In this document: positions 38,255-47,341 of the stretch, piece after piece
How positions within the stretch are numbered: the stretch's first letter is position 1
Layout: each line of letters begins with the position of its first letter
Source of the DNA: an uncultured Clostridia bacterium
Lineage (GTDB): Bacteria; Bacillota; Clostridia; TANB77; CAG-508
Reading direction: 5' to 3'
Assembly: GCA_948630815.1 (NCBI GenBank)
Contig: CAPIEU010000010.1
Location: forward strand, 1 to 59,626
DNA: 59,626 nucleotides
Made by a program: the position numbers and the translations under genes
The notes under the pieces: generated by a model
What the model saw: the letters and a program-made list of their open reading frames with translations, nothing else
Database searches by the model: none
What the model was told of the DNA's origin: nothing

Positions 38255-38594
38255 AGAATATTTATCTCTTATGAAGATGATAGAATATATTGATAAATCA
38301 ATTGAATATACTAAAGGATATACATTTGAAGAATTTTCAAATGATGATAAAACAATAGATGCAACAATTTTTGCAATTAGTCAAGTATGAGAACTGGTTA
38401 AAAATATTTCAAAAGGAACAATGCAAAAGTATAGTTCTATTGAATGGAATGTGATCAAAGGGTTAAGAAATAGAATTGTACATGATTATGAAGGAATTAG
38501 TTTAAAAAGTATTTGGTATATAATAAATAATGATATTTTAAAGTTAAAAGAAGATATACAAAAAATTGTAAGTGTAGAAAAAATAGAAGACTAA
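38244..38594 (+). pseudogene. HEPN RNase (DUF86) with in-frame TGA at a conserved Gly
   Basis: ATG 38244 opens 116 codons with a single TGA at 38388-38390 (codon 49). The flanking sequence, TIFAISQV-stop-ELVKNISKGT, matches the HEPN consensus with Gly at that place, so one G-to-T change (GGA to TGA) explains it. Beyond the stop the RNase motif RNRIVHDY is intact. It is probably a nonsense-inactivated toxin. TGA read-through as Gly is the alternative, but TGA is a normal stop in murA and the yigZ-like gene. No CGG is involved. Confidence 0.75.
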
Positions 38595-38609
38595 TTATTG
38601 ATTATACAA

Positions 38610-38652
38610 TATAACTGTCTTTATAAAATTATGTTAAAGACAGTTTTTTGTG
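38610..38652 (+). terminator. Terminator
   Basis: AACTGTCTTTA / TAAAGACAGTT stem then TTTTG. Confidence 0.85.
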
Positions 38653-38675
38653 TTTAATAATAAAGGAGAAGAAAA

Positions 38676-40238
38676 ATGACATTTGAAGAGCTAAATTTAA
38701 ATGAAAAAACTAAAAGAGCATTACAAGATGCAGGATATGTTAATCCAACACCAATACAAGAACAAGCAATCCCTATTATATTAGAAGGAAAAGACTTTAT
38801 AGGTCAATCTAAAACAGGAACAGGAAAAACAGCATCTTATAGTTTGCCATTAATTGAAAAATTAGAACCTACAAATAAAAAAGTACAAGCTATAGTACTT
38901 TGTCCGACAAGAGAACTTGCCTCTCAAGTAGCAGACGAAGTAAGAAAATTTTTAAAATATCAAGAAGGAATAAAAACAATAGCTATTTATGGGGGACAAG
39001 ATATAGAAACACAAATAAGGATGTTAAAAAAAGGAGTACAAATTGTAATTGGGACTCCTGGTAGAGTAATGGATCATTTAAGAAGAAAAACATTAAAACT
39101 AGATAATGTAAAAATGTGTGTATTAGATGAAGCAGATGAAATGCTAAATATGGGGTTTGAAGAAGATATTGAAACAATTCTAAAAGATGTACCAAGTAAA
39201 AGGCAAACAGTGTTATTTTCAGCAACAATGAATAAACGCATTATGGAAATTACAAAAAAGTATTTAAAAAATCCAAAAAAAGTTAAGATACAAGCAGAAG
39301 AATTAACAGTAAATGAAATTGAACAAATATCAATTGAAGTTAAAGAAAAAATGAAAAGTGAAGCATTAATGCGACTAATAGAAGTTTACCGTCCACAAAA
39401 AGCAATTGTATTTTGTAATACTAAAAAAAGAGTAGATGATTTAATAGAAATATTAAAACAAAATCATTTTAGAGCAGAAGCATTACATGGAGATATTAAG
39501 CAAACTACAAGAGAAAGAATAATGAAACGTATGCGAAATGGTGAATTTCAAATATTAGTTGCAACAGATGTAGTAGCAAGAGGAATAGACATACAAGATG
39601 TAGAATTTGTTTTAAATTATGATGTTCCACAAGAAGAGGAATACTATGTTCATAGAATTGGAAGAACAGGAAGAAATGGAAATATTGGAAAAGCTGTTAC
39701 ATTTGTAGTTGGAAAAGAAAAAAGTAAACTACAAAGCATAAAAAGGTACAGTAATGCAAAAATTAAAGAAGGAGCTATACCAACACTTGCAGAAATTAAC
39801 AAAATTAGAAATAAGGTTACAATAGAAAAAATTCAAGATGTAATAGATAAAGACAAATTTGAATATCAAGACATATTAAATGAATTAAGAAAGAAAAATG
39901 ATGTAGAAGAAATTATAAAAGCATTATTAACAATAGTTTGTGGTAAAAACAAAGCAAAAGATAATATAAAAAATGATATAAAGATAAATGTAAAAAATGA
40001 AGAAAATGTAAAACTATTCTTTAACTTAGGAAAGAAAGACAATATAAAAGTAAAAGATATTGTAGGAAGTATTGCATCAAACTGTGGAATAAGTGGAGAT
40101 AAAATAGGAAAGATAAATATACTAGATAAATTTTCTTTTGTGGAAATACCAAGTAAGTATGTGGAAGATATAATGAATGGAATGCAAGCAAAACAAGTAA
40201 AAGGAAGAGATTGCAACATAGAAATAGCTAAACACTAG
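38676..40238 (+). CDS. DEAD-box RNA helicase with DbpA-type RNA-binding domain
   Basis: 520 residues. Q motif and motif I SKTGTGKTASY, Ia PTRELA, II DEAD, III SAT, VI HRIGRTGR are all present in the first 370 residues. The C-terminus (about 440-518) is a DbpA/CsdA RNA-binding domain, VKLFFNLGKKDNIKVKDIVG. Likely unwinds rRNA during ribosome assembly or cold adaptation. ATG after AAAGGAGAAG. No in-frame CGG in 1.6 kb. Confidence 0.93.
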   Translation: MTFEELNLNEKTKRALQDAGYVNPTPIQEQAIPIILEGKDFIGQSKTGTGKTASYSLPLIEKLEPTNKKVQAIVLCPTRELASQVADEVRKFLKYQEGIKTIAIYGGQDIETQIRMLKKGVQIVIGTPGRVMDHLRRKTLKLDNVKMCVLDEADEMLNMGFEEDIETILKDVPSKRQTVLFSATMNKRIMEITKKYLKNPKKVKIQAEELTVNEIEQISIEVKEKMKSEALMRLIEVYRPQKAIVFCNTKKRVDDLIEILKQNHFRAEALHGDIKQTTRERIMKRMRNGEFQILVATDVVARGIDIQDVEFVLNYDVPQEEEYYVHRIGRTGRNGNIGKAVTFVVGKEKSKLQSIKRYSNAKIKEGAIPTLAEINKIRNKVTIEKIQDVIDKDKFEYQDILNELRKKNDVEEIIKALLTIVCGKNKAKDNIKNDIKINVKNEENVKLFFNLGKKDNIKVKDIVGSIASNCGISGDKIGKINILDKFSFVEIPSKYVEDIMNGMQAKQVKGRDCNIEIAKH

Positions 40239-40344
40239 GAAAGTGTTAATAAATTCTTAATATATCAGTATTTGACTATAAATGTAGATATATGATATAA
40301 TTTAAGAGATTATAAGATAAAAATTGCCAAAAGGAGAAACTAAA

Positions 40345-41016
40345 ATGCAAGATTTAAATAAAGTAACAGTTATTATACCAGCATTTAATGAAGAAGAAAA
40401 TATAGGACAAGTTATAGAAAAAATTAAAGATAGTGATAATTTAGATGAAATAATAGTTGTAGATAATGCTTCTACTGATAGGACTGCACAAATAGCTAAT
40501 GAGCATAATGTAAAAATAGTATTTTGTAAAGATAGAGGAAAAGGATATGCTATGCAAGCAGGATTATACGAAGCTAGAAATGGGATAGTAGTTTTTTTAG
40601 ATGCAGACGTAAAAAACTATGGAAAAGATGTAATAAATATTTTAACATATCCAATTATTAATAAAAAAGCTGATTTTGTTAAATCTACATTTAATAGAAA
40701 AAAAGGAGGAAAAGTAACAGAATTAGTTACTAAACCAATGCTAAATATATTATACCCAGATATGTATAAGTTTTCTGAACCTTTAAGTGGGATGATAGCA
40801 TCTAAAAAAAGTATATTAGAAAAATTACAGTTTGAAAAAGATTATGGCGTTGATATTGGTATTTTATTGGATGTTATTGAAATGAAAATTAAAATAGAAG
40901 AAATAAATATTGGTGATATTGAGAATCTCTCACATACTTGTAAAACTACAGAAACAATGCAAAAAATGTCTACTGAAATAATAAGAGCGATATTAAAGAA
41001 ATATAGAAAGGAATAA
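40345..41016 (+). CDS. Family 2 glycosyltransferase
   Basis: ATG 40345 follows AAAGGAGAAAC; an upstream in-frame TTG would overlap that site. 223 residues: GT-A fold with VIIPAFNEEENIGQVIEKI, VVDNASTDRT and the metal site FLDADVKN. It resembles the glucosyl-3-phosphoglycerate synthase/dolichol-phosphate-type branch. Acceptor unknown. First gene of a glycan cluster. Confidence 0.85.
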   Translation: MQDLNKVTVIIPAFNEEENIGQVIEKIKDSDNLDEIIVVDNASTDRTAQIANEHNVKIVFCKDRGKGYAMQAGLYEARNGIVVFLDADVKNYGKDVINILTYPIINKKADFVKSTFNRKKGGKVTELVTKPMLNILYPDMYKFSEPLSGMIASKKSILEKLQFEKDYGVDIGILLDVIEMKIKIEEINIGDIENLSHTCKTTETMQKMSTEIIRAILKKYRKE

Positions 41017-41020
41017 AAAT

Positions 41021-41818
41021 ATGCCTAGATTTAGTATAATTATGCCCACATATAATGTTGCAGATTACGTTGGAAATTCTATTATTAGTGTACAAGAGCA
41101 AACATTTAAAGATTATGAATTAATAGTAGTAGAGGATTGTTCTACAGATAACGGAAAAACATTGAATACAATTAAAAAATTTAATTCCATAAAATTAGTA
41201 CAAAATAAAATTAACAAGGGTTTAGGAGGAGCAAGAAATGAAGGAATAAAAGTAGCACAAGGTGAATATATAATTTTTTTAGATTCAGATGATATATTAT
41301 ATAATAATCAAGTATTAGCGAATATTAATAACATAATAGCAAATAGAAAAATAGATATTGTATATATGGGATTTAAATTTGTTGGAAATAGAGACTTAAC
41401 AATCATTCCTAATGAAGATAATTGTAAAAAAGAATATAAATTAGGTAAGGACAAGTACACAAATGCCTGGAGCAAATGCTTAAGAAGAGAATTTATATTA
41501 GAAAACGATATATGGTTTCCTACAAATGTAATATATGAAGATGTTCCATTCGTATTTAGAGCTATTTCATTAGCAAAATCATATGAAATAGCATCATTTA
41601 TTACGCACGTATATACTAGCGGACGCCCCAATAGTAACGCTTCCAAAAACCAATTTAAACAAGGAAGAGATACAGTTACTTGTATAGAAAATTTAAGTAA
41701 TTTAGTAGATAAAATTGATCCAAAAGATATAGATTTATTGAAAATGAGAATAGCAGAACAAAAGGAAAGATTAATAGTTAGAATAGATAGAGTATTAGAT
41801 GATATGTTTATTAGTTAA
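41021..41818 (+). CDS. Family 2 glycosyltransferase
   Basis: 265 residues. GT-A core SIIMPTYNVADYVGNSI, VVEDCSTD, and the DxD site IIFLDSDDILY. It lies four bases after the preceding gene, which indicates coupling. No membrane segment. Similar to the gene at 42517, so the two arose by duplication and probably act on the same surface glycan. Confidence 0.87.
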   Translation: MPRFSIIMPTYNVADYVGNSIISVQEQTFKDYELIVVEDCSTDNGKTLNTIKKFNSIKLVQNKINKGLGGARNEGIKVAQGEYIIFLDSDDILYNNQVLANINNIIANRKIDIVYMGFKFVGNRDLTIIPNEDNCKKEYKLGKDKYTNAWSKCLRREFILENDIWFPTNVIYEDVPFVFRAISLAKSYEIASFITHVYTSGRPNSNASKNQFKQGRDTVTCIENLSNLVDKIDPKDIDLLKMRIAEQKERLIVRIDRVLDDMFIS

Positions 41819-41876
41819 GAAGAAAGGTTAAAAAATAATAAGGATTAATTATTATTTTTTATAATTAGATTTAACA

Positions 41877-41916
41877 ACCTCATATTATTATCATAAAATA
41901 ATATGAGGTGTTTTTT
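41877..41916 (+). promoter_or_regulatory. Terminator-like hairpin containing the amidase ribosome site
   Basis: ACCTCATATTATT / AATAATATGAGGT, 13-base perfect stem. GAGGT of the 3' arm is the only Shine-Dalgarno, and the GTTTTTT tail runs into ATG 41917. Confidence 0.65.
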
Positions 41917-42408
41917 ATGCGAGTTTTAGAATATGATAGAGAAAAGGCGAAGGAATATGCAAAAAAGTGGGCATATCAAAGAAATCCAGCTTATTATAAC
42001 TATGACGCAATAGGTGGAGACTGTACAAATTTTGTATCACAGTGTATTTTTAGTGGTTGTAAAACAATGAGTTACAATAAAAATGGTTGGTATTATAATA
42101 GTGCAAATGATAAAAGTCCATCTTGGACAGGAGTACAATTTTTAAAAGATTTTTTATTAAACAACAAATCAGTTGGACCATTTGCAAAACTTGCCAATGT
42201 AGAGGAAATAGAAATAGGAGATATTATACAGCTGTCATTTAATGGTGAAAATTTTAGACATAGCTTAATGGTAGTAGGAAAATCAGATAATGATTTAGAT
42301 AATATTTTTGTTGCAACACATACATTTGATTCCTATGGCAGAAAAGTTTCTAGTTATGATTATATAAAAATATGTTTTTTGCACATAGAGGGAATTAGAA
42401 AATGGTAA
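41917..42408 (+). CDS. Putative amidase-domain (CHAP-like) cysteine hydrolase
   Basis: 163 residues. The conserved YDREKAKEYAKKWAYQRNP and GGDCTNFVSQCIF match the bacterial putative amidase domain found in spore and envelope proteins, with Cys in GGDCTNF and His in FRHSLMVV as the likely catalytic pair. No signal peptide, so it may act in the mother cell or leave by another route. Its start is in the tail of a terminator-like hairpin. Confidence 0.8.
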   Translation: MRVLEYDREKAKEYAKKWAYQRNPAYYNYDAIGGDCTNFVSQCIFSGCKTMSYNKNGWYYNSANDKSPSWTGVQFLKDFLLNNKSVGPFAKLANVEEIEIGDIIQLSFNGENFRHSLMVVGKSDNDLDNIFVATHTFDSYGRKVSSYDYIKICFLHIEGIRKW

Positions 42409-42516
42409 GATTATGTAAATATATGCCAAGGTACATTTGACGAAATAACATAAAAGTGCTATAATAGAAGTTGTGGATTATTACCACCAAAAGATAAAAT
42501 AAGAGGCGTTGGTTTA

Positions 42517-43422
42517 ATGAAGAGAAATATAAAATTTAGTATAATAATGTGTGCTTATAATGTTGAAGAATATATAGAACGTGCGATAGAAAGCGTTTAC
42601 AAACAAAATTATAAAAATTATGAGCTTATTATAGTAAATGATGGTTCTACAGATAAAACTTTAGAAAAAATTAGACAAGCTAAAAAGCATTATAAAATGA
42701 ATAATATAATAATTATTAACAATGTTAAAAATATAGGACTAGGAAGCTCAAGAAATAAAGCTGTAAAAAGAGCTAGAGGGAAATATATATTATATTTAGA
42801 TAGTGATGATACATTATATAAAAACTCAACTTTAGATAAAATTAATGAAATAACTATTAAAGAATCGCCAGATATTATTTATATGGGAGTACAATATGTA
42901 GGAGGAAGTAATAAAGCATATATACCAAATGCTGAGAATTCAACTAAAGAAGCAAGATTAGCATGTGATATGCATTTTGCAGTATCTAGTAAATGTTTTA
43001 AAAGAGATTTTTTAATAAGAAATAATATTAAATTTTTAACAGATGTTTATTATGAAGATATGGTTTACTCAATTAAATCAACTATTTTAGCACAAAAGAT
43101 TTCTTATGGAGAATTTATTTTTTATAATTATTATAGAAATAGAGAGGGAAGTATAATGTCTACTCCAACAATAAAAAGATGTACAGATATGTATAAAATA
43201 TTAGAAAATGTAATGAAATTATATGAAATTACACCAGATAAATACAAGCCATATTTAATGAGTTTTATTAGAAATGAAACAAAAAATACAATTGAAAAGA
43301 TAGATATAATATTGAATTCGATAGAAAATGGAGTATTTTTAGAAACAATGCCAAAAAGAAATTATAAATTAGATTTTGGAAAATTAAATGAGTTACAAGG
43401 AGAAATGAAGCATGCAAACTAG
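42517..43422 (+). CDS. Family 2 glycosyltransferase
   Basis: 301 residues. SIIMCAYNVEEYIERAIESV, IVNDGSTDKT and YLDSDDTLYK mark the GT-A nucleotide and metal sites. The C-terminal third is alpha-helical and resembles that of the gene at 41021. The ATG follows AGAGGCGTTGG. Its 3' end overlaps the next gene by 11 bases. Confidence 0.87.
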   Translation: MKRNIKFSIIMCAYNVEEYIERAIESVYKQNYKNYELIIVNDGSTDKTLEKIRQAKKHYKMNNIIIINNVKNIGLGSSRNKAVKRARGKYILYLDSDDTLYKNSTLDKINEITIKESPDIIYMGVQYVGGSNKAYIPNAENSTKEARLACDMHFAVSSKCFKRDFLIRNNIKFLTDVYYEDMVYSIKSTILAQKISYGEFIFYNYYRNREGSIMSTPTIKRCTDMYKILENVMKLYEITPDKYKPYLMSFIRNETKNTIEKIDIILNSIENGVFLETMPKRNYKLDFGKLNELQGEMKHAN

Positions 43423-44023
43423 AATATATTTAGTTAGGCATACTGAAACAATTGGAAACATAGAAAAGAGATTAACAGGAAGAGAAGATTATAATATAAC
43501 AGATAATGGACTTAGAATGGTCAAAAAGATTACTAATTATTTGAGAAATGAGCCAATTAGTGCGATATATTCTAGTACATCTAATAGAACATTTGAAACC
43601 ATTAAAGAAATAGCTAAAATTAAAAACTTAGAAGTACAAAGAAAAGAAGAATTATGTGAAATGTATTTTGGAATATATGATGGTTGGAAATGGGAAGATG
43701 TAAATAAAGTAAATTCGTTAATACATAAAAAGCATATAGAAACAAATGAAATCATGTGTATACCAGAACAAGAAACAACAAAGCAAGTAGAAGAAAGAAT
43801 GTATAACGAAATTAAAAAAATAGTAGAAGAAAAATTAGGAAAGACTATATTAATATGCTCACATGGGGTTGCAATAGAGGCATTTTTAAGAGCTATAACA
43901 AAGGAGAGATTTATAGATAAAAGAGAAGAATATAGTCAGCACAATTGCAGTGTTAATATTGTAGAATATGATAGCAAAATAGAAAAATTTAATATTAAAT
44001 TATTAAATTATATAGGATATTAA
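43412..44023 (+). CDS. Histidine phosphatase (phosphoglycerate mutase-like)
   Basis: 203 residues. YLVRHTETIGNIEKRLTGREDY at the start gives the RHG-type catalytic motif with Thr in place of Gly (RHTET), and ICSHGVAIEAFLR near 147 gives the second His. The family includes phosphatases of sugars and cofactors. Its position inside a glycosyltransferase cluster suggests a sugar-phosphate substrate, which is an inference. Confidence 0.87.
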   Translation: MQTRIYLVRHTETIGNIEKRLTGREDYNITDNGLRMVKKITNYLRNEPISAIYSSTSNRTFETIKEIAKIKNLEVQRKEELCEMYFGIYDGWKWEDVNKVNSLIHKKHIETNEIMCIPEQETTKQVEERMYNEIKKIVEEKLGKTILICSHGVAIEAFLRAITKERFIDKREEYSQHNCSVNIVEYDSKIEKFNIKLLNYIGY

Positions 44024-44042
44024 ATTAGGGGGAAAATATAAA

Positions 44043-44891
44043 GTGATAAATAGATTTAATATAGCAAGTTCAAAAGAGACTGTAGAAATGCTATATGATA
44101 GCAAGACATCTATTGCAAGATTTGGAGATGGAGAACTATCCTATATACAAAAAAAAGGATTATATTTCCAAAACTATAATGATGAATTAGCTAATAGACT
44201 AAATGAAATATTAAATAGTAATATCCCAAACCTCCTTATAGGTTTGCCTATTGCTTTAAATAGAGAGAATTGTGAATTGTATGAGGGATATGCAAAAGAA
44301 TATTGGATAGATTGGCTAGATAAAAACGAAGAAAAAATGCTACGAATGATTAATTCAAAAAATAAATATTATTCAGCTCAAATTTCAAGATTTTATTTAG
44401 ATTATAAAGACAAAACACATATTGAAGAGTATGTAGAAATGTTAAAGAAAATTTGGACTAATAGAGATATAGTAATAATAGAAGGAGAAAAAAGTAGGCT
44501 AGGAGTAGGAAATGATTTATTTAGTAATGCAAAATCAATTAATAGAATACTTTGTCCACCAGAAGATGCATTTCTAAAATATAATGAAATTTTAAATAAA
44601 GCTAAAGAAGTAGAAAAAGATATATTAATATTGCTAGCATTAGGTCCAACAGCAACTGTACTTGCATATGATTTACATAAATTGGGATATAAAGCAATAG
44701 ATATTGGTCATGTTGATATAGAATATGAATGGTATTTAAGAAAAGCGAAAACAAAAATAAAGATTGATAATAAATATATGGGAGAACAAGGTGTAATGGG
44801 AGTCGAAGCAGAAAGCAAGAAAGACAGATTAAATATACAAGATATAAAAGACGAGAAATATGAAAAAGAAATTATGGCACGAATAATTTAA
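44043..44891 (+). CDS. GT-D-type glycosyltransferase (DUF1792, SP_1767-like)
   Basis: GTG start after TAGGGGGAAAATATAAA. 282 residues with SIARFGDGELSYI (DGE metal-binding motif, about 27-39), VIIEGEKSRLGVGNDLF and LALGPTATVLAYDLHKLGYKAIDIGHVDIEYEWY, the signatures of the GT-D fold enzymes that extend glycans on serine-rich surface proteins in streptococci. Acceptor here unknown. Last gene of the cluster. Confidence 0.85.
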   Translation: MINRFNIASSKETVEMLYDSKTSIARFGDGELSYIQKKGLYFQNYNDELANRLNEILNSNIPNLLIGLPIALNRENCELYEGYAKEYWIDWLDKNEEKMLRMINSKNKYYSAQISRFYLDYKDKTHIEEYVEMLKKIWTNRDIVIIEGEKSRLGVGNDLFSNAKSINRILCPPEDAFLKYNEILNKAKEVEKDILILLALGPTATVLAYDLHKLGYKAIDIGHVDIEYEWYLRKAKTKIKIDNKYMGEQGVMGVEAESKKDRLNIQDIKDEKYEKEIMARII

Positions 44892-44913
44892 AATTATAGA
44901 TATATATAAATAT

Positions 44914-44947
44914 AACCTCATATTATTCAATAATATGAGGGATTTTT
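44914..44947 (+). terminator. Terminator of the glycosyltransferase cluster
   Basis: CCTCATATTATT / AATAATATGAGG followed by GATTTTTT. The stem is nearly identical to the hairpin at 41877. Confidence 0.88.
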
Positions 44948-44949
44948 TC

Positions 44950-45090
44950 GTTACAGTTCGGTCTACCATTATAAAATCCGCTCCATCTTGCTGAATGTAG
45001 GACGTTTTTGTTTTTCTCTCAAGGTTCGAAAAACAAAAAGTGCTACATTCACGTGTCGCTATTTCGATACTAATTTAAGGTTGAACAGTA
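44950..45090. repeat. MITE-like repeat, long form variant B, inverted
   Basis: GTTACAGTTCGG and TTGAACAGTAAG form the inverted ends. Core: CCGCTCCATCTTGCTGAATG, arms GTTTTTGTTTTTC and GAAAAACAAAAAG, then CATTCACGTGTCGC. Confidence 0.8.
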
Positions 45091-45188
45091 AGATTTTTTC
45101 TTTAAAATTATCTTGCATTACTTGTAATTTTAATAAAAACAATGTAAAATATATAAGAAAATAAAACAAAAAGAGGAAGGTATTGAAT

Positions 45189-45746
45189 ATGTACCTAATA
45201 GTAGGACTTGGAAATCCAGAAAACGAATATGCAAAAACAAGACACAATATGGGATTTGATACAGTAAACATTATAGCAAACAAATATAAAATAGAAATGA
45301 ATCGTACTAAATTTAATGCAATTTTTGGAAGTGGTACTATTAATAATGAAAAAGTAATACTTGTAAAACCACAAACCTATATGAATTTATCAGGTACTTC
45401 AGTACGAGAATTTGTAAATTTCTATAAATTAGAAAACGAAAACATCATTATAATATATGATGATATGGATATTGAAAAAGGAACAATGAAAATACGTAAA
45501 AAAGGTGGACCAGGAAATCATAACGGAATGAAATCTGTTGTACAAGAACTAGGAACAGAAGAATTTCCAAGAATTAGAATAGGAATTGGAACACCAGAGC
45601 ATAAAAATGATGCTATAAATTATGTGATAGGACATATTACAAACGAAGAATATGAAGAACTACAAATAGGAGTAAAAAAAGCAAGTGAAGCAATAGAAGA
45701 AATTATAAAAAATGGAATTGATATTGCAATGAACAAATACAATTAG
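45189..45746 (+). CDS. pth: Peptidyl-tRNA hydrolase
   Basis: ATG 45189 follows GAGGAAGGTATTGAAT; the family starts at YLIVGLGNP. 185 residues with GLGNPENEYAKTRHNMGFD (catalytic His), VKPQTYMNLSG and IYDDMDIEKGTMKIRKKGGPGNHNGMKS-type core. Releases peptides from drop-off peptidyl-tRNAs, which would matter in an organism with frequent ribosome pausing. Normal length. Confidence 0.96.
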   Translation: MYLIVGLGNPENEYAKTRHNMGFDTVNIIANKYKIEMNRTKFNAIFGSGTINNEKVILVKPQTYMNLSGTSVREFVNFYKLENENIIIIYDDMDIEKGTMKIRKKGGPGNHNGMKSVVQELGTEEFPRIRIGIGTPEHKNDAINYVIGHITNEEYEELQIGVKKASEAIEEIIKNGIDIAMNKYN

Positions 45747-45756
45747 ACACAATATA

Positions 45757-45790
45757 TGTAGGGGCAGGCCCTGTGTCTGCCCCTAAAACA
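45757..45790. repeat. GGGGCAGG-type dispersed repeat, copy 5
   Basis: TGTAGGGGCAGGCCCTGTGT plus CTGCCCCT, an imperfect palindrome in the pth-rng gap. Confidence 0.8.
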
Positions 45791-45820
45791 TAAATAACCA
45801 AATAACAGAAAGGACATTTA

Positions 45821-47009
45821 ATGAAAGAAATAGTCATAAACATAGATAAAGAAGAAAACAAAACTATAATGCTAGTAGAAAATGGAAACCTAATAGAAAG
45901 ATATATAGAAAATAACAAAATAAAAAGACTAGAAGGAAACATCTATATAGGAAAAATACAAAATGTATTACAAGGAATGCAAGCAGCCTTTGTTGATATT
46001 GGAGAAGGAAAAAATACATTTATACATATAAAAGACCTTTTACCCAAACTAGATACAAAAACAAATAATCCTGAAGAAATAGTTAGTAAAAGCAATATAA
46101 AAGATATTGCAAAACCAGGGATGAAAGTTTTAGTACAAGTAAAAAGAGATAGTACTAATAAAAAGGGTGCAAGAGTATCAACACATATAAACTTACCAGG
46201 TAGATTTTCAGTGTATATGCCAGATGCCAATTTTATTACTATATCACAAAAAATAGAAGATACAAAAGAAAGAGAACGACTTATAAAAATTGTAGAAAAA
46301 AATATACCTAAAAATGTAGGAATTATATTAAGAACCTCTAGTATAGGAAAAAGTGAAACAGAAATTGTAGAAGATATTAAAAAATTAGAAAAAGAGTGGA
46401 GCAAAATAAAAAAAGCATCTAAGAATACTGAAGAAGATGTACCAAAATTAGTATATAAAAATCCTGGAATAGTTAAACGAATACTAACAGATTTAATCGA
46501 TCAAGATGTAGGAAAAATAGTAGTAAATGATAAAAAACAATATAATGAAATAGAAAATATTGTGAAAGAATCAAAACAGAAAGTAGAAATAGTATTAAAA
46601 GAAGAAAATTTATTAGATATGTACGATTTAGAAAAGCAATTAGAAAGAATAGAAAACAGAAAAGTATGGCTAAAATGTGGTGGATTTATAACAATAGACA
46701 AAACAGAGGCATTAACTGCTATTGATGTAAATTCCGGAAAATATATAGGTACTAAAAATTTAGAACAAACAGTATATATAGTAAATAAGGAAGCAAGCAT
46801 AGAAATTGCAAAACAACTAAGGCTAAGAGATATAGGACGGAATCATTATAATAGATTATATAGATATGAAAGAAAAAGAACACAAAGAAAAAATTGTTGA
46901 AGTATTAAGAGATAATTTAAAAAATGACCGTTCTAAAACACAAATAGTAGGATTTACTGAATTAAATCTATTAGAGATGACAAGAAAACATATGTGTAGC
47001 AATGACTAA
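45821..47009 (+). CDS. rng: Ribonuclease E/G family protein, one +1 shift at CGG, short C-terminus
   Basis: S1-like RNA-binding domain (about 35-120, GNIYIGKIQNVLQGMQAAFVDIGEGKNTFIH) and catalytic core with metal site ALTAIDVNSGKYIG. CGG at 46838-46840 must lose one C to read RDIG-G-IIIIDYIDM, which supplies the second conserved Asp of the active site. The chain then ends EMTRKHMCSND, giving 395 residues. Canonical RNase G is near 490 and carries a CPxCxG zinc-link after this point, so that part is missing. The next ribosome site follows at once, so no hidden extension is likely. Confidence 0.88.
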
Positions 47010-47032
47010 CAAAAGAAAAGGAGGGAAATAAA

Positions 47033-47293
47033 ATGGACTTTACAATGATATTACCAATGTTAATAGGAGTAGGAATATTATTTATTGTACTAAAACTATT
47101 AGCATTACCAATGAAATTAATTATTAAATTAGTAATTAATGGATTAGTTGGAGCATTAATAATATTTTTAGTAAATTTAATTGGTGCAAATTTTGGATTT
47201 ACAATAGACTTAAATTGGATAACAGCACTAATTGTAGGAATTTTAGGAGTTCCAGGAGTTATAATAGTAGCAATTTTACAATTTGTATTATAG
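47033..47293 (+). CDS. bofA: Pro-sigma-K processing inhibitor BofA family protein
   Basis: 86 residues, almost wholly hydrophobic with two or three membrane segments. NGLVGALIIFLVNLIG and LNWITALIVGILGVPGVIIVAIL match the BofA family. In Bacillus BofA holds the SpoIVFB protease inactive in the mother-cell-derived forespore membrane until sigma-K is needed. Strong site GGAGGGAAATAAA. Confidence 0.9.
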   Translation: MDFTMILPMLIGVGILFIVLKLLALPMKLIIKLVINGLVGALIIFLVNLIGANFGFTIDLNWITALIVGILGVPGVIIVAILQFVL

Positions 47294-47301
47294 AATAAAT
47301 A

Positions 47302-47341
47302 TAAAAAATTCAGTTCTACTTAGTAGAACTGAATTTTTTAT
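47302..47341. terminator. Bidirectional terminator
   Basis: AAAAAATTCAGTTCTAC / GTAGAACTGAATTTTTT perfect stem between convergent bofA and the acyl-CoA ligase gene. Confidence 0.9.

Noticed and set aside
38388..38390. Genome-wide recoding of TGA as Gly
   Set aside because: TGA is the natural stop of murA (18417) and of the YigZ-family gene (35071), so the TGA in the HEPN gene is better explained as a mutation.
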